DNA of 64,000 nucleotides from Pseudolysinimonas_A sp039912695 (GTDB taxonomy: Bacteria > Actinomycetota > Actinomycetes > Actinomycetales > Microbacteriaceae): assembly GCF_039912695.1 (NCBI RefSeq), contig NZ_JBDSPJ010000014.1:62001-126000 (forward strand), read 5' to 3'. The notes below the pieces were generated by a model. The model did no database searches. It worked only from the letters and a program-made list of their open reading frames with translations, and was not told the origin of the DNA. Positions 10,022 through 18,747 of the stretch are shown here, in pieces. The first letter of the stretch is position 1, and every line of letters starts with the position of its first letter. A program made the position numbers and the translations under genes.

Positions 10022-10812
10022 CGATCATCATGGGCATCCTGAACGTCACTCCCGACTCGTTCAGTGACGGGGGTCGGTTCGAGCACGTCGACGCCGCGAT
10101 CGCGCGCGGACTCGAACTGCGCGATCAGGGCGCGGCGATTGTCGATGTCGGGGGCGAATCGACGAGACCCGGTGCCGCGCACGTGAACCCGCGTGACGAA
10201 CTCGACCGTGTCATCCCCGTGGTCAGCGCTCTGACGCAAAGCGGTGTGAGCGTCAGCATCGACACCAAAAACGCCTCGACTGCCCAAGCGGCGGTCGAGG
10301 CGGGGGCACAGATGATCAACGACGTCTCGGGCGGCTTGGCCGACGAAGGGATGCCGCGGGTCGTCGCGCAGAGCGGCGTTCAGTACTGCGCCATGCACTG
10401 GGGTGGCGGCGCGGATGCGGTTCCCGTCTACGCCGACGTGGTCGCCGAGGTCCGTGCCGACCTCAAGAACCGGGTCGCAGAACTCGTCGTCGCCGGCGTT
10501 GACCCGTCGCAAATCCTGCTTGATCCTGGGCTCGGGTTCGCGAAAGACGCCGACGACAACTGGGCTCTGCTCGCTCGACTCGACGAGATCGCCTCCCTGG
10601 GTCATGGCGTGCTGGTCGGGGCGTCCCGCAAACGTTTCGTCGGTGCTCTGTTGCCCGCGGAGGCGCCGATGGATGCCCGCGACCTCCCCTCGGCCGTGAT
10701 CAGTGCTCTGGCCGCTCGTTCGGGTGCCTGGGGCGTGCGCGTGCACGATGTGCCGTCGACTCGCCTCGCTCTCGCCGTGGCCGACCGATGGAACGCGGGA
10801 GTAGAACGGTGA
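10018..10812 (+). CDS. folP: Dihydropteroate synthase
   Basis: A 264-residue enzyme that joins dihydropterin pyrophosphate to p-aminobenzoate and is the sulfonamide target. GILNVTPDSFSDGG, the pterin/pyrophosphate loop, begins five residues from the chosen GTG at 10018, followed by VDVGGESTRPGA and INDVSGG. The GTG overlaps the folE stop; an ATG four codons later (10030) would cut into the first strand. The stop overlaps the start of folB. Confidence 0.96.
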   Translation: MTIIMGILNVTPDSFSDGGRFEHVDAAIARGLELRDQGAAIVDVGGESTRPGAAHVNPRDELDRVIPVVSALTQSGVSVSIDTKNASTAQAAVEAGAQMINDVSGGLADEGMPRVVAQSGVQYCAMHWGGGADAVPVYADVVAEVRADLKNRVAELVVAGVDPSQILLDPGLGFAKDADDNWALLARLDEIASLGHGVLVGASRKRFVGALLPAEAPMDARDLPSAVISALAARSGAWGVRVHDVPSTRLALAVADRWNAGVER

Positions 10813-11180
10813 TGGAACCCCTCGACGAGATCACGCTCACCGGGCTGCGCGTGACGGCACACCACGGGGTCTTTGAAGCCGAACGTCAGAACGGACAAGA
10901 GTTCGTCATCGACGTGACAGTGCGGCTGCCGCTTGGCCCGGCGGCGGCCGGTGATGAGCTGGACCGCACCGTGCACTACGGACTGCTGGCCGAGCAGGTT
11001 GTGGCCGCGGTCGAGTCGGACCCGGTCAATTTGATTGAGACGGTTGCCGAGCGTGTCGCCGACGTCGCGCTCGCATTCCACGCGGTGCACGAGGTCGTTG
11101 TCACCGTGCACAAGCCCCAAGCGCCGATCTCCGTGCCGTTCGACGATGTCCGTGTCACCATCACGCGAGGGCGCTCATGA
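10812..11180 (+). CDS. folB: Dihydroneopterin aldolase
   Basis: A 122-residue enzyme that cleaves dihydroneopterin to 6-hydroxymethyl-dihydropterin. The conserved GLRVTAHHGVFEAER start, the VDYG-like TVHYGLLAE segment and the terminal KPQAPI are typical. I chose the ATG at 10812, which overlaps the folP stop by one base; a GTG one codon earlier is equally possible. The 3' end overlaps folK by four bases. Confidence 0.94.
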   Translation: MEPLDEITLTGLRVTAHHGVFEAERQNGQEFVIDVTVRLPLGPAAAGDELDRTVHYGLLAEQVVAAVESDPVNLIETVAERVADVALAFHAVHEVVVTVHKPQAPISVPFDDVRVTITRGRS

Positions 11181-11677
11181 ACGTTCAACTTCGTCAGATC
11201 ACGTCGCGGGCGGTCATCGCTGTCGGGAGCAACCTCGGCGACCGCACGGCGACTTTCGCCGCGGCGGTGCGGGCACTTGCTGAGGCCGACGGCATCGAGG
11301 TGACCGCGATCTCGACCCCGATCGACACGGTCGCCGTTGGTGCTGACGGCGAGAATCCGGCTGCCCCCGCGTACCTCAACGCCGTGGTGCTGATCCGCAC
11401 CACCCTTGCGCCCCGGGCGTTGCTCGCGGTGCTCAACGGCATCGAACACGACAACGGGCGGGTACGAGCCGAGCGCTGGGGCGACCGCACTCTCGACCTC
11501 GACATCGTCGACTATGCCGGCATGCAGTCCTCCGCACCCGACCTCACGTTGCCGCATCCGCGTGCGTTCGAGCGGTCCTTCGTGCTGCGCCCCTGGCTTG
11601 AGGTGGATCCCGAGGCCGTACTTGCCGGCCACGGTCGCGTCGCCGATCTGGTTGCTGGCTTGGACACCGGATCGTGA
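11177..11677 (+). CDS. folK: HPPK: 6-hydroxymethyl-dihydropterin pyrophosphokinase
   Basis: A 166-residue kinase that transfers pyrophosphate from ATP to 6-hydroxymethyl-dihydropterin, feeding FolP. The GSNLGDR motif is at about 16-22, YLNAVV in the middle, and the signature RWGDRTLDLDIV lies near residue 100. It starts inside the folB stop (ATGA) and overlaps the next gene by four bases, so folE-folP-folB-folK are coupled end to end. Confidence 0.95.
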   Translation: MNVQLRQITSRAVIAVGSNLGDRTATFAAAVRALAEADGIEVTAISTPIDTVAVGADGENPAAPAYLNAVVLIRTTLAPRALLAVLNGIEHDNGRVRAERWGDRTLDLDIVDYAGMQSSAPDLTLPHPRAFERSFVLRPWLEVDPEAVLAGHGRVADLVAGLDTGS

Positions 11678-12174
11678 CGCGTACCCGACCGTCGACGATC
11701 ATCGGCCTCGTGCTCGCAGGCGGCATCGTCGCCTTCCTGCTGCAGCTCGGGCTCGCGGCGGCGAGTCAGCCGAAGTTTCGCCCGGAGTATTCGATCGCGG
11801 TCACCCTGATTGCGATTGCGATCGTGGTGATCGCGCTCTCGGTGCCTGTTCGACAAGCCACCCGCGCACAAGCCACGCGCGGGCGGGTCCGCGCTCGGAT
11901 CGACCCGTTCCACGCGACCAGGGTGGTGCTGATCACGAAGGCGTCGAGCATCGTGGGCGCCCTGTTCTCTGGCCTCGCCGTCGGTCTCTTGCTCGAACTT
12001 CTCACCCGCAGCGGCGGGGTGAACGGCGACAATCTGCTGCGGGCGCTTGCCGTCGTTGGCGCGTCGATCGTGTTGCTGATCGCGGGGTTGCTGGGTGAGT
12101 TCTTCTGCACGGTGCCGCCTTCCGACGACGACGACCGGAACGGCGACCCCCTGCCGGGTAGCCTGGACCGGTGA
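11674..12174 (+). CDS. DUF3180 membrane protein
   Basis: A 166-residue protein with four hydrophobic segments (about 10-30, 40-62, 85-110, 120-140), two of which precede a basic loop (RQATRAQATRGRVRARIDP). It matches the DUF3180 proteins that sit directly after folK in many actinobacteria. The function is unknown. The GTG at 11674 overlaps the folK stop, and the stop overlaps the next GTG. Confidence 0.8.
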   Translation: MTRTRPSTIIGLVLAGGIVAFLLQLGLAAASQPKFRPEYSIAVTLIAIAIVVIALSVPVRQATRAQATRGRVRARIDPFHATRVVLITKASSIVGALFSGLAVGLLLELLTRSGGVNGDNLLRALAVVGASIVLLIAGLLGEFFCTVPPSDDDDRNGDPLPGSLDR

Positions 12175-12656
12175 CCGCCTCGATCGATCCGGTTCCGGGT
12201 GACTGGCAGCGGGTGTCGCCCAAGTACGTCGTTGTCGACTTCGTCGGACACATCGTTTCATCGTTGGTGTTGGCCGCGGCCGCGACAGTGCCTTTCGGCA
12301 TCACCCAGAATCCGTGGTGGCTGATCGCCCCTGCGGCCGTGCTGGTCATCGGCATCGTGGTTGCCGCGTTCATCCCGCGACGGGTTCGTTCCATCGGGTA
12401 CCGGCTGCGTGACGACGACCTGGTCTTTCGCCGCGGCATCATGTTTTTGCGCGTCGTTGCGGTGCCGTACGGCCGGATGCAGTTGGTCGACATCAATCGC
12501 GGACCCATCGCTCGTGGCTTTGGGCTCTCAGAACTGAAGCTCGTCACAGCGGCCGCGGCGAGCCACATCACGATCCCCGGGCTGCCGGAGGCGGATGCTG
12601 AACACCTCCGCGACCGCCTCGTCGAACTTGCCGAAAGCCGCCGGGCGGGGCTGTGA
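12171..12656 (+). CDS. PH-domain membrane protein, YdbS-like
   Basis: A 161-residue protein: two membrane helices (about 25-70), then a bacterial PH-like domain (bPH2/YdbS) with the typical YRLRDDDLVFRRGIMFLRVVAVPYGRMQ strand pattern. Together with its larger partner directly downstream it forms the ydbS-ydbT pair found in many Gram-positives. The role is unsettled, though Bacillus YdbS/YdbT proteins protect against a bacteriocin. It overlaps both neighbours by four bases. Confidence 0.82.
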   Translation: MTASIDPVPGDWQRVSPKYVVVDFVGHIVSSLVLAAAATVPFGITQNPWWLIAPAAVLVIGIVVAAFIPRRVRSIGYRLRDDDLVFRRGIMFLRVVAVPYGRMQLVDINRGPIARGFGLSELKLVTAAAASHITIPGLPEADAEHLRDRLVELAESRRAGL

Positions 12657-14209
12657 CTCCGCTCGCCGACGGCGCGTGGCACCGCCTGCATCCGGCGACG
12701 CCACTGCTGCGCGGCGGGATCGCGCTGATCGCGATCATCGGCATCATCGTCACGAATCTGCGCGAGCGTCTCGTGCAATGGTTTTTTCCCGCGATCGCCT
12801 GCCCGCCGAGGGCTCCCGAGTGTCAGGGCGACCCCGTCGATCTGATCGTGAGCAATGGCTACGCGCTCATTGCCCTGGCGATCGTTCTCGCCTTGCTGCT
12901 GGTTCTGGTCGCGTTGTTCTATGTCTCCTGGCGAGCGCACACCTTTCGCGTCACCGGCGAGGTCGTCGAAGTGCGCAGTGGCGTGCTCTTTCGAACCCAT
13001 CGCAAGGCGCGGCTCGACCGCATCCAGGGCGTGACGATCGTGCGGCCGATGTTCGCTCGACTCCTCGGGGCCGCTCGGCTCGAGGTCGAGGTCGCGGGCA
13101 ACGACGCGAACGTGCAGCTCGCCTACCTCGGTACCGCGGCATCCGATCTGCTGCGCGCCGACATCCTGCGCCTCGCGTCGGGGTCGCGCGCGGCAGCCGG
13201 TGAGAGTCCCGCGGCCGCCGGGTCACTGCTCGATCGCCGCGTGAGCGAACTTCTAGCTCCCGAACTCGATCCGTTGTTGGCCGCTCCGGAGTCGGTCGTG
13301 CGGATGCATCCGGGCCGCCTGATCGGCTCGACCCTGTTGAGCGGCACCACGGTGGTCTTCCTCGTCGTCGCCATCGCGGTCTCGATCGGTCTGGTGCTGT
13401 CGATCAGTGTCTCGCGTGATTTCCTCGTGCTGCTCTTCACTTTCGTGCCGATCGTGCTCGGTCTGGGCTCGTATCTGGTGCGGCGGGTCACCAGGTTTCT
13501 GCGGTACACGATCGCCCGTACGCCTGACGGAGTGCGGATCGGGTACGGCCTGCTGACGACGCGCAACGACACTCTGCCTCCGGGCCGCATCCACTCGGTT
13601 GCGGTGAGTCAGAACCTGCTGTGGCGTCCGGCGGGCTGGTGGACGGTGCGGGTCAACCGCGCCTCCCGTGGGGGGCCGTCGGCGGGGCAGTCGGCGCAGC
13701 AGAACACGATCGTGCTTCCGGTCGGATCGCGCGCGGACGTGTTGCGTGTTCTCGAGCTGCTCCTGCCCGAGCTGATGGGTGCCGCGCCGAACAGCGCCGG
13801 CGGTGTCGACCTGCGCACCCTGCTCAACAACGGCCTTGTGGGGCGTGGTGGACACGACGAGTTCACCGGGTCACCTCGCCGCGCGGTCGTGTTGCGCTGG
13901 TTCTCCTGGCGCCGCAACGGCTTCGCGCTCTTCCCGGGTGCCGTGCTGCTGCGCAAGGGGGCGATCTGGCGGGAGCTCGCGATCGTTCCGACGCCGCGCA
14001 TGCAGAGCGTCGCGATCGAGCAGGGTCCGATCGAGCGGGCGCTGCGCCTCGCGGCGGTTCACGTGCACACCGTCGCCGGTCCGATCTCGCCGCGACTCGG
14101 CGCACTCGACGCCCGCGACGCCGAAGCGTTCTTTCGGGATGCCGAGCTCGCCGCGGTCACGGCCGGCGGCAGCGAGGGCACTCACCGCTGGCGTTCGGGG
14201 GAGAACTAG
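12653..14209 (+). CDS. PH-domain membrane protein, YdbT-like
   Basis: A 518-residue partner of the preceding gene. Two N-terminal helices are followed by a PH-like domain (about 95-180), then another helix pair (about 222-275), a second PH-like domain beginning RFLRYTIARTPDGVRIGYGL, and a third repeat towards the C-terminus (WFSWRRNGFALFPGAVLLRKG). This three-repeat layout is that of YdbT. The start is a GTG overlapping the previous stop; the TAG stop shares its last base with the GTG of the next gene. Confidence 0.82.
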   Translation: MTPLADGAWHRLHPATPLLRGGIALIAIIGIIVTNLRERLVQWFFPAIACPPRAPECQGDPVDLIVSNGYALIALAIVLALLLVLVALFYVSWRAHTFRVTGEVVEVRSGVLFRTHRKARLDRIQGVTIVRPMFARLLGAARLEVEVAGNDANVQLAYLGTAASDLLRADILRLASGSRAAAGESPAAAGSLLDRRVSELLAPELDPLLAAPESVVRMHPGRLIGSTLLSGTTVVFLVVAIAVSIGLVLSISVSRDFLVLLFTFVPIVLGLGSYLVRRVTRFLRYTIARTPDGVRIGYGLLTTRNDTLPPGRIHSVAVSQNLLWRPAGWWTVRVNRASRGGPSAGQSAQQNTIVLPVGSRADVLRVLELLLPELMGAAPNSAGGVDLRTLLNNGLVGRGGHDEFTGSPRRAVVLRWFSWRRNGFALFPGAVLLRKGAIWRELAIVPTPRMQSVAIEQGPIERALRLAAVHVHTVAGPISPRLGALDARDAEAFFRDAELAAVTAGGSEGTHRWRSGEN

Positions 14210-14922
14210 TGGCGCAGCGGTCGGGTCGACTCGGAATCGGGATCATCGGCGCGGGTCGCGTCGGCCCGGTGCTCGGTGCGGCGCTCGGCGGGGCGGGTCA
14301 CGCGATCGTCGGCATCGCTGCGGTGTCCCAATCCAGTAGGGAGCGGGCCGACGCCCTGCTGCCTGGAGTGCCGATTCTCGAGGTGCCCGATCTGATCGAG
14401 CGCAGTGAATTGGTGCTGCTCGCCGTGCCGGGTGATGAATTGCCCGCACTGGTCGCCGGGCTTGCGGCAACCGGAGCCTGGCAAGCCGGGCAACTCGTCG
14501 TCCACACCGCCCCGGGCTACGGGATCGGGGTGCTCGCCCCCGCGGCCGCGGCCGGCGCGATTCCGCTCGCCATCCATCCGGTGATGGCCTTTACCGGCAC
14601 GAGTCTCGACCTGGTGCGCCTTCGCGAGTCGTGGTGCGCCGTGACGGCGCCGACGCCCGTGCTGCCGATCGCGCAGGCGCTGGTCGTCGAAATGGGAGCG
14701 GAGCCGTTCGTGGTGGCCGAGGCCGACCGCGCCGCGTACTCAGATGCGGTTGCGGCCGCGACGACGTTCTCGACCGCGATCGTCACGCAGGCCACGGGCG
14801 CGCTCGGCCGAATCGGCGTCGACGACCCCGGGCGGGTGCTCGGGCCGCTCGTGCGCTCGGCTGTCGAGAACGCCCTGTCGTCCGCGGCTACGATCGACGC
14901 GGAGGCACGGAAGAGTGACTAG
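14209..14922 (+). CDS. Rossmann-fold DUF2520-type oxidoreductase-like protein
   Basis: A 237-residue protein. The N-terminus has a NAD(P)-binding GIIGAGRVGPVLGAAL motif, followed by a LVLLAVPGDELP strand and HPVMAFTG, then an all-helical C-terminal part; this is the Rossmann-like plus DUF2520 arrangement. It resembles ketopantoate reductase-like proteins and sits next to panC, so a link to pantothenate synthesis is attractive but unproven. The GTG start shares a base with the preceding stop, and the 3' end overlaps panC by eight bases. Confidence 0.8.
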   Translation: MAQRSGRLGIGIIGAGRVGPVLGAALGGAGHAIVGIAAVSQSSRERADALLPGVPILEVPDLIERSELVLLAVPGDELPALVAGLAATGAWQAGQLVVHTAPGYGIGVLAPAAAAGAIPLAIHPVMAFTGTSLDLVRLRESWCAVTAPTPVLPIAQALVVEMGAEPFVVAEADRAAYSDAVAAATTFSTAIVTQATGALGRIGVDDPGRVLGPLVRSAVENALSSAATIDAEARKSD

Positions 14923-15769
14923 ACCGCTCGTCGTCGAGACGATTCCGGCGATGAGGGCGGCTTTGGCCGAACACGTCGCTGCAGGCCGAACCGTCGCACT
15001 GGTTCCCACGCTCGGTGCCCTCCACGACGGGCACCTCGCACACGTCGCTCGGGCGCGCAAACTGGCGGATGTCGTCGTGGTGTCGATCTTCGTGAACCCG
15101 CTGCAGTTCGGTGCCGACGAAGACCTCGAGAAGTACCCGCGCGATCTCGACGGCGATCTCGACAAGCTGGCGCCCCTCGACGTCGACTACGTCTTCGCGC
15201 CGACCGTCGATCAGATGTTTCCCGACGGCGACACGCAGGTGAAGGTGACCGGGGGCGAGGTGTCGACGCTCTTCGAGGGTCGGGCGCGCCCCGGACATTT
15301 CGACGGCGTGCTGACCGTGGTGGCCAAACTGCTGCACATCGTGCAACCGCAGGTCGTCACTTTCGGGCAGAAGGATGCGCAGCAGCTCTTCCTCGTGCAG
15401 CGCATGGTGAAAGACCTCGACATCCCGGTCAAGATCGAGGTCATCGATACCGTTCGCGAAGCCGACGAGTTGGCGCTCTCGAGCCGCAACCGCTACCTGA
15501 GTCACGCCGAGCGTCAGGCGGCGCGAGCGATTCCGCGGGCGATCGAGGCGGCGGCATCGGCATCCGATCTCGGCATTGACACCGTCATTGCCGCCTCTCA
15601 GTCCGTACTGATGGATGAGCAACTGGTTAGCTTGGACTACCTCAAGGTCGTCAACCCGCGCACTTTCCTCCCCGTCGACGACGGCTACCGGGGGCCGGCT
15701 CGCGTGATCATCGCGGCGAAGGTGGGCACCACGCGGCTGATCGACAACGACTCGATTTACTTGAATTGA
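14915..15769 (+). CDS. panC: Pantoate--beta-alanine ligase
   Basis: A 284-residue enzyme that makes pantothenate from pantoate and beta-alanine with ATP. The nucleotidyltransferase HxGH motif is in PTLGALHDGHL, followed by VVSIFVNPLQF, and the KMSKS-like element is LSSRNRYLS. The GTG at 14915 lies inside the end of the previous gene. Neither panB nor panD is in the window. Confidence 0.95.
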   Translation: MTRPLVVETIPAMRAALAEHVAAGRTVALVPTLGALHDGHLAHVARARKLADVVVVSIFVNPLQFGADEDLEKYPRDLDGDLDKLAPLDVDYVFAPTVDQMFPDGDTQVKVTGGEVSTLFEGRARPGHFDGVLTVVAKLLHIVQPQVVTFGQKDAQQLFLVQRMVKDLDIPVKIEVIDTVREADELALSSRNRYLSHAERQAARAIPRAIEAAASASDLGIDTVIAASQSVLMDEQLVSLDYLKVVNPRTFLPVDDGYRGPARVIIAAKVGTTRLIDNDSIYLN

Positions 15770-15784
15770 AATGAATGATCTCCC

Positions 15785-17299
15785 ATGACTGACACCGTGA
15801 CTCCCGAGCCTGAGGCGACTGACGAAGACATCGCCGAGCAGAAGGCCGTGCGGTTGGCTAAGCGAGCGCGATTGATTCGGGATGCCGACTCGGCTGGCGA
15901 GGGTGCGTATCCGGTCACGCTTCCGGTCACGCATTCGATCGCGGAGGTGCGGGCCACGTTCCCGGACCTTCAGGCCGATGATGTGACGGGTGTTACGGTC
16001 GGCGTTGCTGGGCGGGTCGTCTTCCTTCGAAATTCGGGCAAGTTGGGGTTCGTCGCGTTGCAGGCGGGGGATGGCCAGCGGCTTCAGGCGATGTTCTCGT
16101 TGGCGGAGTTGGGCGAGGAGTCGCTTCAGCGCTGGAAGGAACTCGTCGACCTCGGCGATCACCTGTTCGTGTCGGGGGAGGTCATCTCGTCACGGCGGGG
16201 GGAGCTCAGCATCCTGGTGAAGGAATGGGCGATCGCCTCGAAGGCGCTGCTGCCGCTGCCGAACCTGTACAACGAGTTGAGCGACGAGACGCGGATGCGC
16301 CAGCGTTACCTCGACCTGATCGTGCGCGAGCAGGCCCGGGTCACGGTGCGCGCACGGTCGACTGCGGTCGCGAGTCTGCGGGCGACGTTCGCGGGTCACG
16401 GCTTTCTCGAGGTCGAGACCCCGATGTTGCAGACGATTCACGGCGGAGCGTCAGCCCGGCCGTTCGTCACGCATAGCAACGCCTTCGACACGGAACTGTT
16501 TTTGCGCATCGCGCCGGAACTGTTTCTCAAGCGCGCCGTCGTCGGCGGGCTCGAGCGGGTGTTCGAGATCAACCGCAACTTCCGCAACGAGGGCGCTGAC
16601 TCCACCCACAGCCCCGAGTTCGCGATGCTCGAGGCGTACCAGTCCTACGGCGACTACAGCACGATCGCCGACCTCACGCAGGAACTCATCCAGAACGCCG
16701 CCTTCGCGGTCACCGCGTCGCACGTCGTCACGCTCGCCGACGGCAGTGCGTACGACCTGGGCGGCGAGTGGGCGCGTATCTCGATGTATGGGTCGCTGAG
16801 CGCGGCGGCCGGCGTGGAGATCACCCCGGCGACCGACCTCGACCACTTGGCCCGGATGGCGGAACAGGAAGACCTTCAGGTCAGCCACCCGACTCACGGC
16901 AAATACGTCGAAGAGCTGTGGGAGCACTTCGTGAAGCCCGGGCTCACGCACCCGACGTTCGTCATGGACTTTCCGGTCGATACCTCGCCCCTGGTTCGCG
17001 ACCACCGATCGATCTCGGGCGTCGTCGAAAAGTGGGACCTCTACGTGCGCGGCTTCGAACTTGCCACCGGGTACTCCGAGCTCGTCGACCCGGTCATCCA
17101 ACGTGAGCGTTTCGTCGACCAGGCGAAGCAGGGCGCGCGCGGCGACGACGAGGCAATGCCGCTTGACGAGGAGTTCCTGCGGGCGATGGAGCACGGGATG
17201 CCGCCGATGGGCGGGATGGGGATGGGAATCGACCGGCTGCTGATGGCGATCACCGGCCTTGGCATCCGCGAGACGATTCTCTTTCCGTTGGTCAAGTGA
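15785..17299 (+). CDS. lysS: Lysine--tRNA ligase, class II
   Basis: A 504-residue class II aminoacyl-tRNA synthetase: an OB-fold anticodon-binding domain (about 60-165), then the catalytic core with motif 2 around INRNFRNEGADSTHSPEF and motif 3 GMGMGIDRLLM near the C-terminus. ATGYSELVDP is characteristic of LysS. It follows panC by 15 bp. The first ~0.4 kb uses more T-ending codons than the rest, which I regard as ordinary variation. Confidence 0.97.
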   Translation: MTDTVTPEPEATDEDIAEQKAVRLAKRARLIRDADSAGEGAYPVTLPVTHSIAEVRATFPDLQADDVTGVTVGVAGRVVFLRNSGKLGFVALQAGDGQRLQAMFSLAELGEESLQRWKELVDLGDHLFVSGEVISSRRGELSILVKEWAIASKALLPLPNLYNELSDETRMRQRYLDLIVREQARVTVRARSTAVASLRATFAGHGFLEVETPMLQTIHGGASARPFVTHSNAFDTELFLRIAPELFLKRAVVGGLERVFEINRNFRNEGADSTHSPEFAMLEAYQSYGDYSTIADLTQELIQNAAFAVTASHVVTLADGSAYDLGGEWARISMYGSLSAAAGVEITPATDLDHLARMAEQEDLQVSHPTHGKYVEELWEHFVKPGLTHPTFVMDFPVDTSPLVRDHRSISGVVEKWDLYVRGFELATGYSELVDPVIQRERFVDQAKQGARGDDEAMPLDEEFLRAMEHGMPPMGGMGMGIDRLLMAITGLGIRETILFPLVK

Positions 17300-17457
17300 T
17301 GACTGCGCCGACGCCTCCCACCCCGAAACCTTCCGGCCGGAACCCTTCTGGCCCGAAGCCGATTACCCCGCTGCGGATCCTGATCTGGGTAGCTGTCGGA
17401 GCCGTCGGAGTCTTCTTGCTGGTGAGCGGCATTATCGGCATCATCGCCAAAGGCTGA
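17299..17457 (+). CDS. Small single-span membrane protein (52 aa)
   Basis: The ATG at 17299 shares a base with the lysS stop. It encodes a Pro/Lys-rich N-terminus of about 22 residues and one hydrophobic helix (ILIWVAVGAVGVFLLVSGII). I recognise no family. Coupling to lysS and normal codon use favour a real gene; its function is unknown. Confidence 0.55.
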   Translation: MTAPTPPTPKPSGRNPSGPKPITPLRILIWVAVGAVGVFLLVSGIIGIIAKG

Positions 17458-17460
17458 GCG

Positions 17461-17556
17461 GTGGACCGTCGCACCTCGCGGTTTGTCGCAATCCTCGGAC
17501 TCGTCGTCATCGTCGGAATCATCGCGGTGTCGTGGTTCGTCGCCCACGCGACGTAG
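17461..17556 (+). CDS. Tiny membrane protein (31 aa)
   Basis: A GTG at 17461, three bases after the previous stop, opens a 31-codon frame made almost entirely of one helix (FVAILGLVVIVGIIAVSWFV) with a basic N-terminus. Its position within a run of three small membrane-protein frames supports it, but an ORF this short could be chance. Confidence 0.4.
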   Translation: MDRRTSRFVAILGLVVIVGIIAVSWFVAHAT

Positions 17557-17565
17557 CCTGGAGCC

Positions 17566-17748
17566 ATGCCTGCTGACTTTTGGGGAAACGCGATCTTTTC
17601 GGTCGTGCCCACGGTGCTGTTCGGCCTGCTGTTCTGGTTCATCTTCCGCGCGATGATCCGCTCCGATAGTTCGGAGCGTGCGACCGCAGCGAAGATCGAG
17701 GCGCAAGAGCGCGCGAAGCGCGTCGCGGCACGCGCCGCCGCCGACTAG
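17566..17748 (+). CDS. Small membrane protein with basic tail (60 aa)
   Basis: The ATG at 17566 starts a 60-residue protein: a helix at about 10-30 (FSVVPTVLFGLLFWFIFRAM) followed by a charged, probably helical tail (KIEAQERAKRVAARAAAD). Similar proteins occur in other Microbacteriaceae to my recollection. It ends at the TAG that overlaps the stop of the convergent LppM-like gene by four bases. Confidence 0.65.
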   Translation: MPADFWGNAIFSVVPTVLFGLLFWFIFRAMIRSDSSERATAAKIEAQERAKRVAARAAAD

Positions 17749-18638
17749 TCGGTCGTTTTCGGGGGCTTCGGAGTTTTCGGAGTTTTCGCCGGGGCAGCGG
17801 CTTGCGTGGGCGCGGCGGCCGGAGCGATCGTTGCGGGTATCGGAGGTATCGCGGACACGGCGGGTGTCGCGGGTGTATCCGTCTTTGCCGGCTCGGCAGC
17901 CATCGGGGTCACCGCATCCGTGACCGGCGGCGGGGGCGGGGGCGGGGATGCCGAGACAACAGCCGCTCGATTCCGCCGCGAACGCAGCAGCAGGAGCACC
18001 GCGACGACGGCAGCCGCGAGAACCACGACGACGACGCCGATGATCACGAACAGCAGAATTCCAGGACCCGCAGCGTTCGCGCCGCCACGTGCGGACATCT
18101 CGAGGCGCTTATCGATCGGGGTTTTCCAGGAGACCGTCGTGCCCGACAGTTCGCCGTTGTGATCAGTCACGGCACCCGGAAAGGTGACCGACACCGTCAG
18201 GTTGCTGTCGTCAGCGTTCTCGTCGGTTCCGCCCCCGGCGGATTCACTGCTGAAGTCGATAGTGCCGCTGAATACGAACTCGTCGCCCTCGCGGGTGAAC
18301 TTCAGCGCGCCCGCCTCCTGACTATTGAAAGCGCTCAACGCGACGTTGGTCAGCTTGATCCGGGTGCCGAGGTAGCCATCCTGCTCGTAGTCGCTCGTCG
18401 AAACGCCCGGTGCGCTCGTCAGCGTGCCGAGCAGAGAGGTCGCGATCTGCGTCGTGCCCGCCTGCGCGGTCGTGCGCGATTCCGTGGTGTCGTCGGGGAG
18501 GAGGACCGCGACGACAATCTCGCCGTTCACCGTGTTGTCGGGCGTCAGAGTCACGGCAGCCTGGAAGCGCACGCAGCCCGCGAGGGCAAGAACGAGCACG
18601 CCGAGGGCGATGACGCGGGGCAGGATGCTTCGTTTCAT
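17745..18638 (-). CDS. LppM-like lipoprotein (DUF3153)
   Basis: About 297 residues. A signal sequence ends in the lipobox LALAGC, followed by VRFQAAVTLTPDNTVNGEIVVAV, the start of an LppM/DUF3153 domain; a single C-terminal membrane helix (around 200-225) precedes a Pro/Ala/Lys-rich cytosolic tail. M. tuberculosis LppM has the same plan and affects phagocytosis; the role here is unknown. I chose the ATG at 18638 because GGAGG stands just before it, although the two-base gap is unusually short; a GTG at 18647 lacks any ribosome site. Confidence 0.8.
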   Translation of the reverse strand: MKRSILPRVIALGVLVLALAGCVRFQAAVTLTPDNTVNGEIVVAVLLPDDTTESRTTAQAGTTQIATSLLGTLTSAPGVSTSDYEQDGYLGTRIKLTNVALSAFNSQEAGALKFTREGDEFVFSGTIDFSSESAGGGTDENADDSNLTVSVTFPGAVTDHNGELSGTTVSWKTPIDKRLEMSARGGANAAGPGILLFVIIGVVVVVLAAAVVAVLLLLRSRRNRAAVVSASPPPPPPPVTDAVTPMAAEPAKTDTPATPAVSAIPPIPATIAPAAAPTQAAAPAKTPKTPKPPKTTD

Positions 18639-18747
18639 AGCCTCCACACTGGCAGAGCACAGGCGCGCGGCGAAAGCCTCGCCCGAAGATCAGTGCATTC
18701 TCGCGGTCGGGAGTACCCGTCTCAAAGTGTGGAAAGCTGCTAACTCA

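Noticed and set aside
12653..14209. Minus-strand frames opposite the YdbT-like gene
   Set aside because: They are Arg/Pro-rich with no motif and are explained as shadows of a GC-rich gene.
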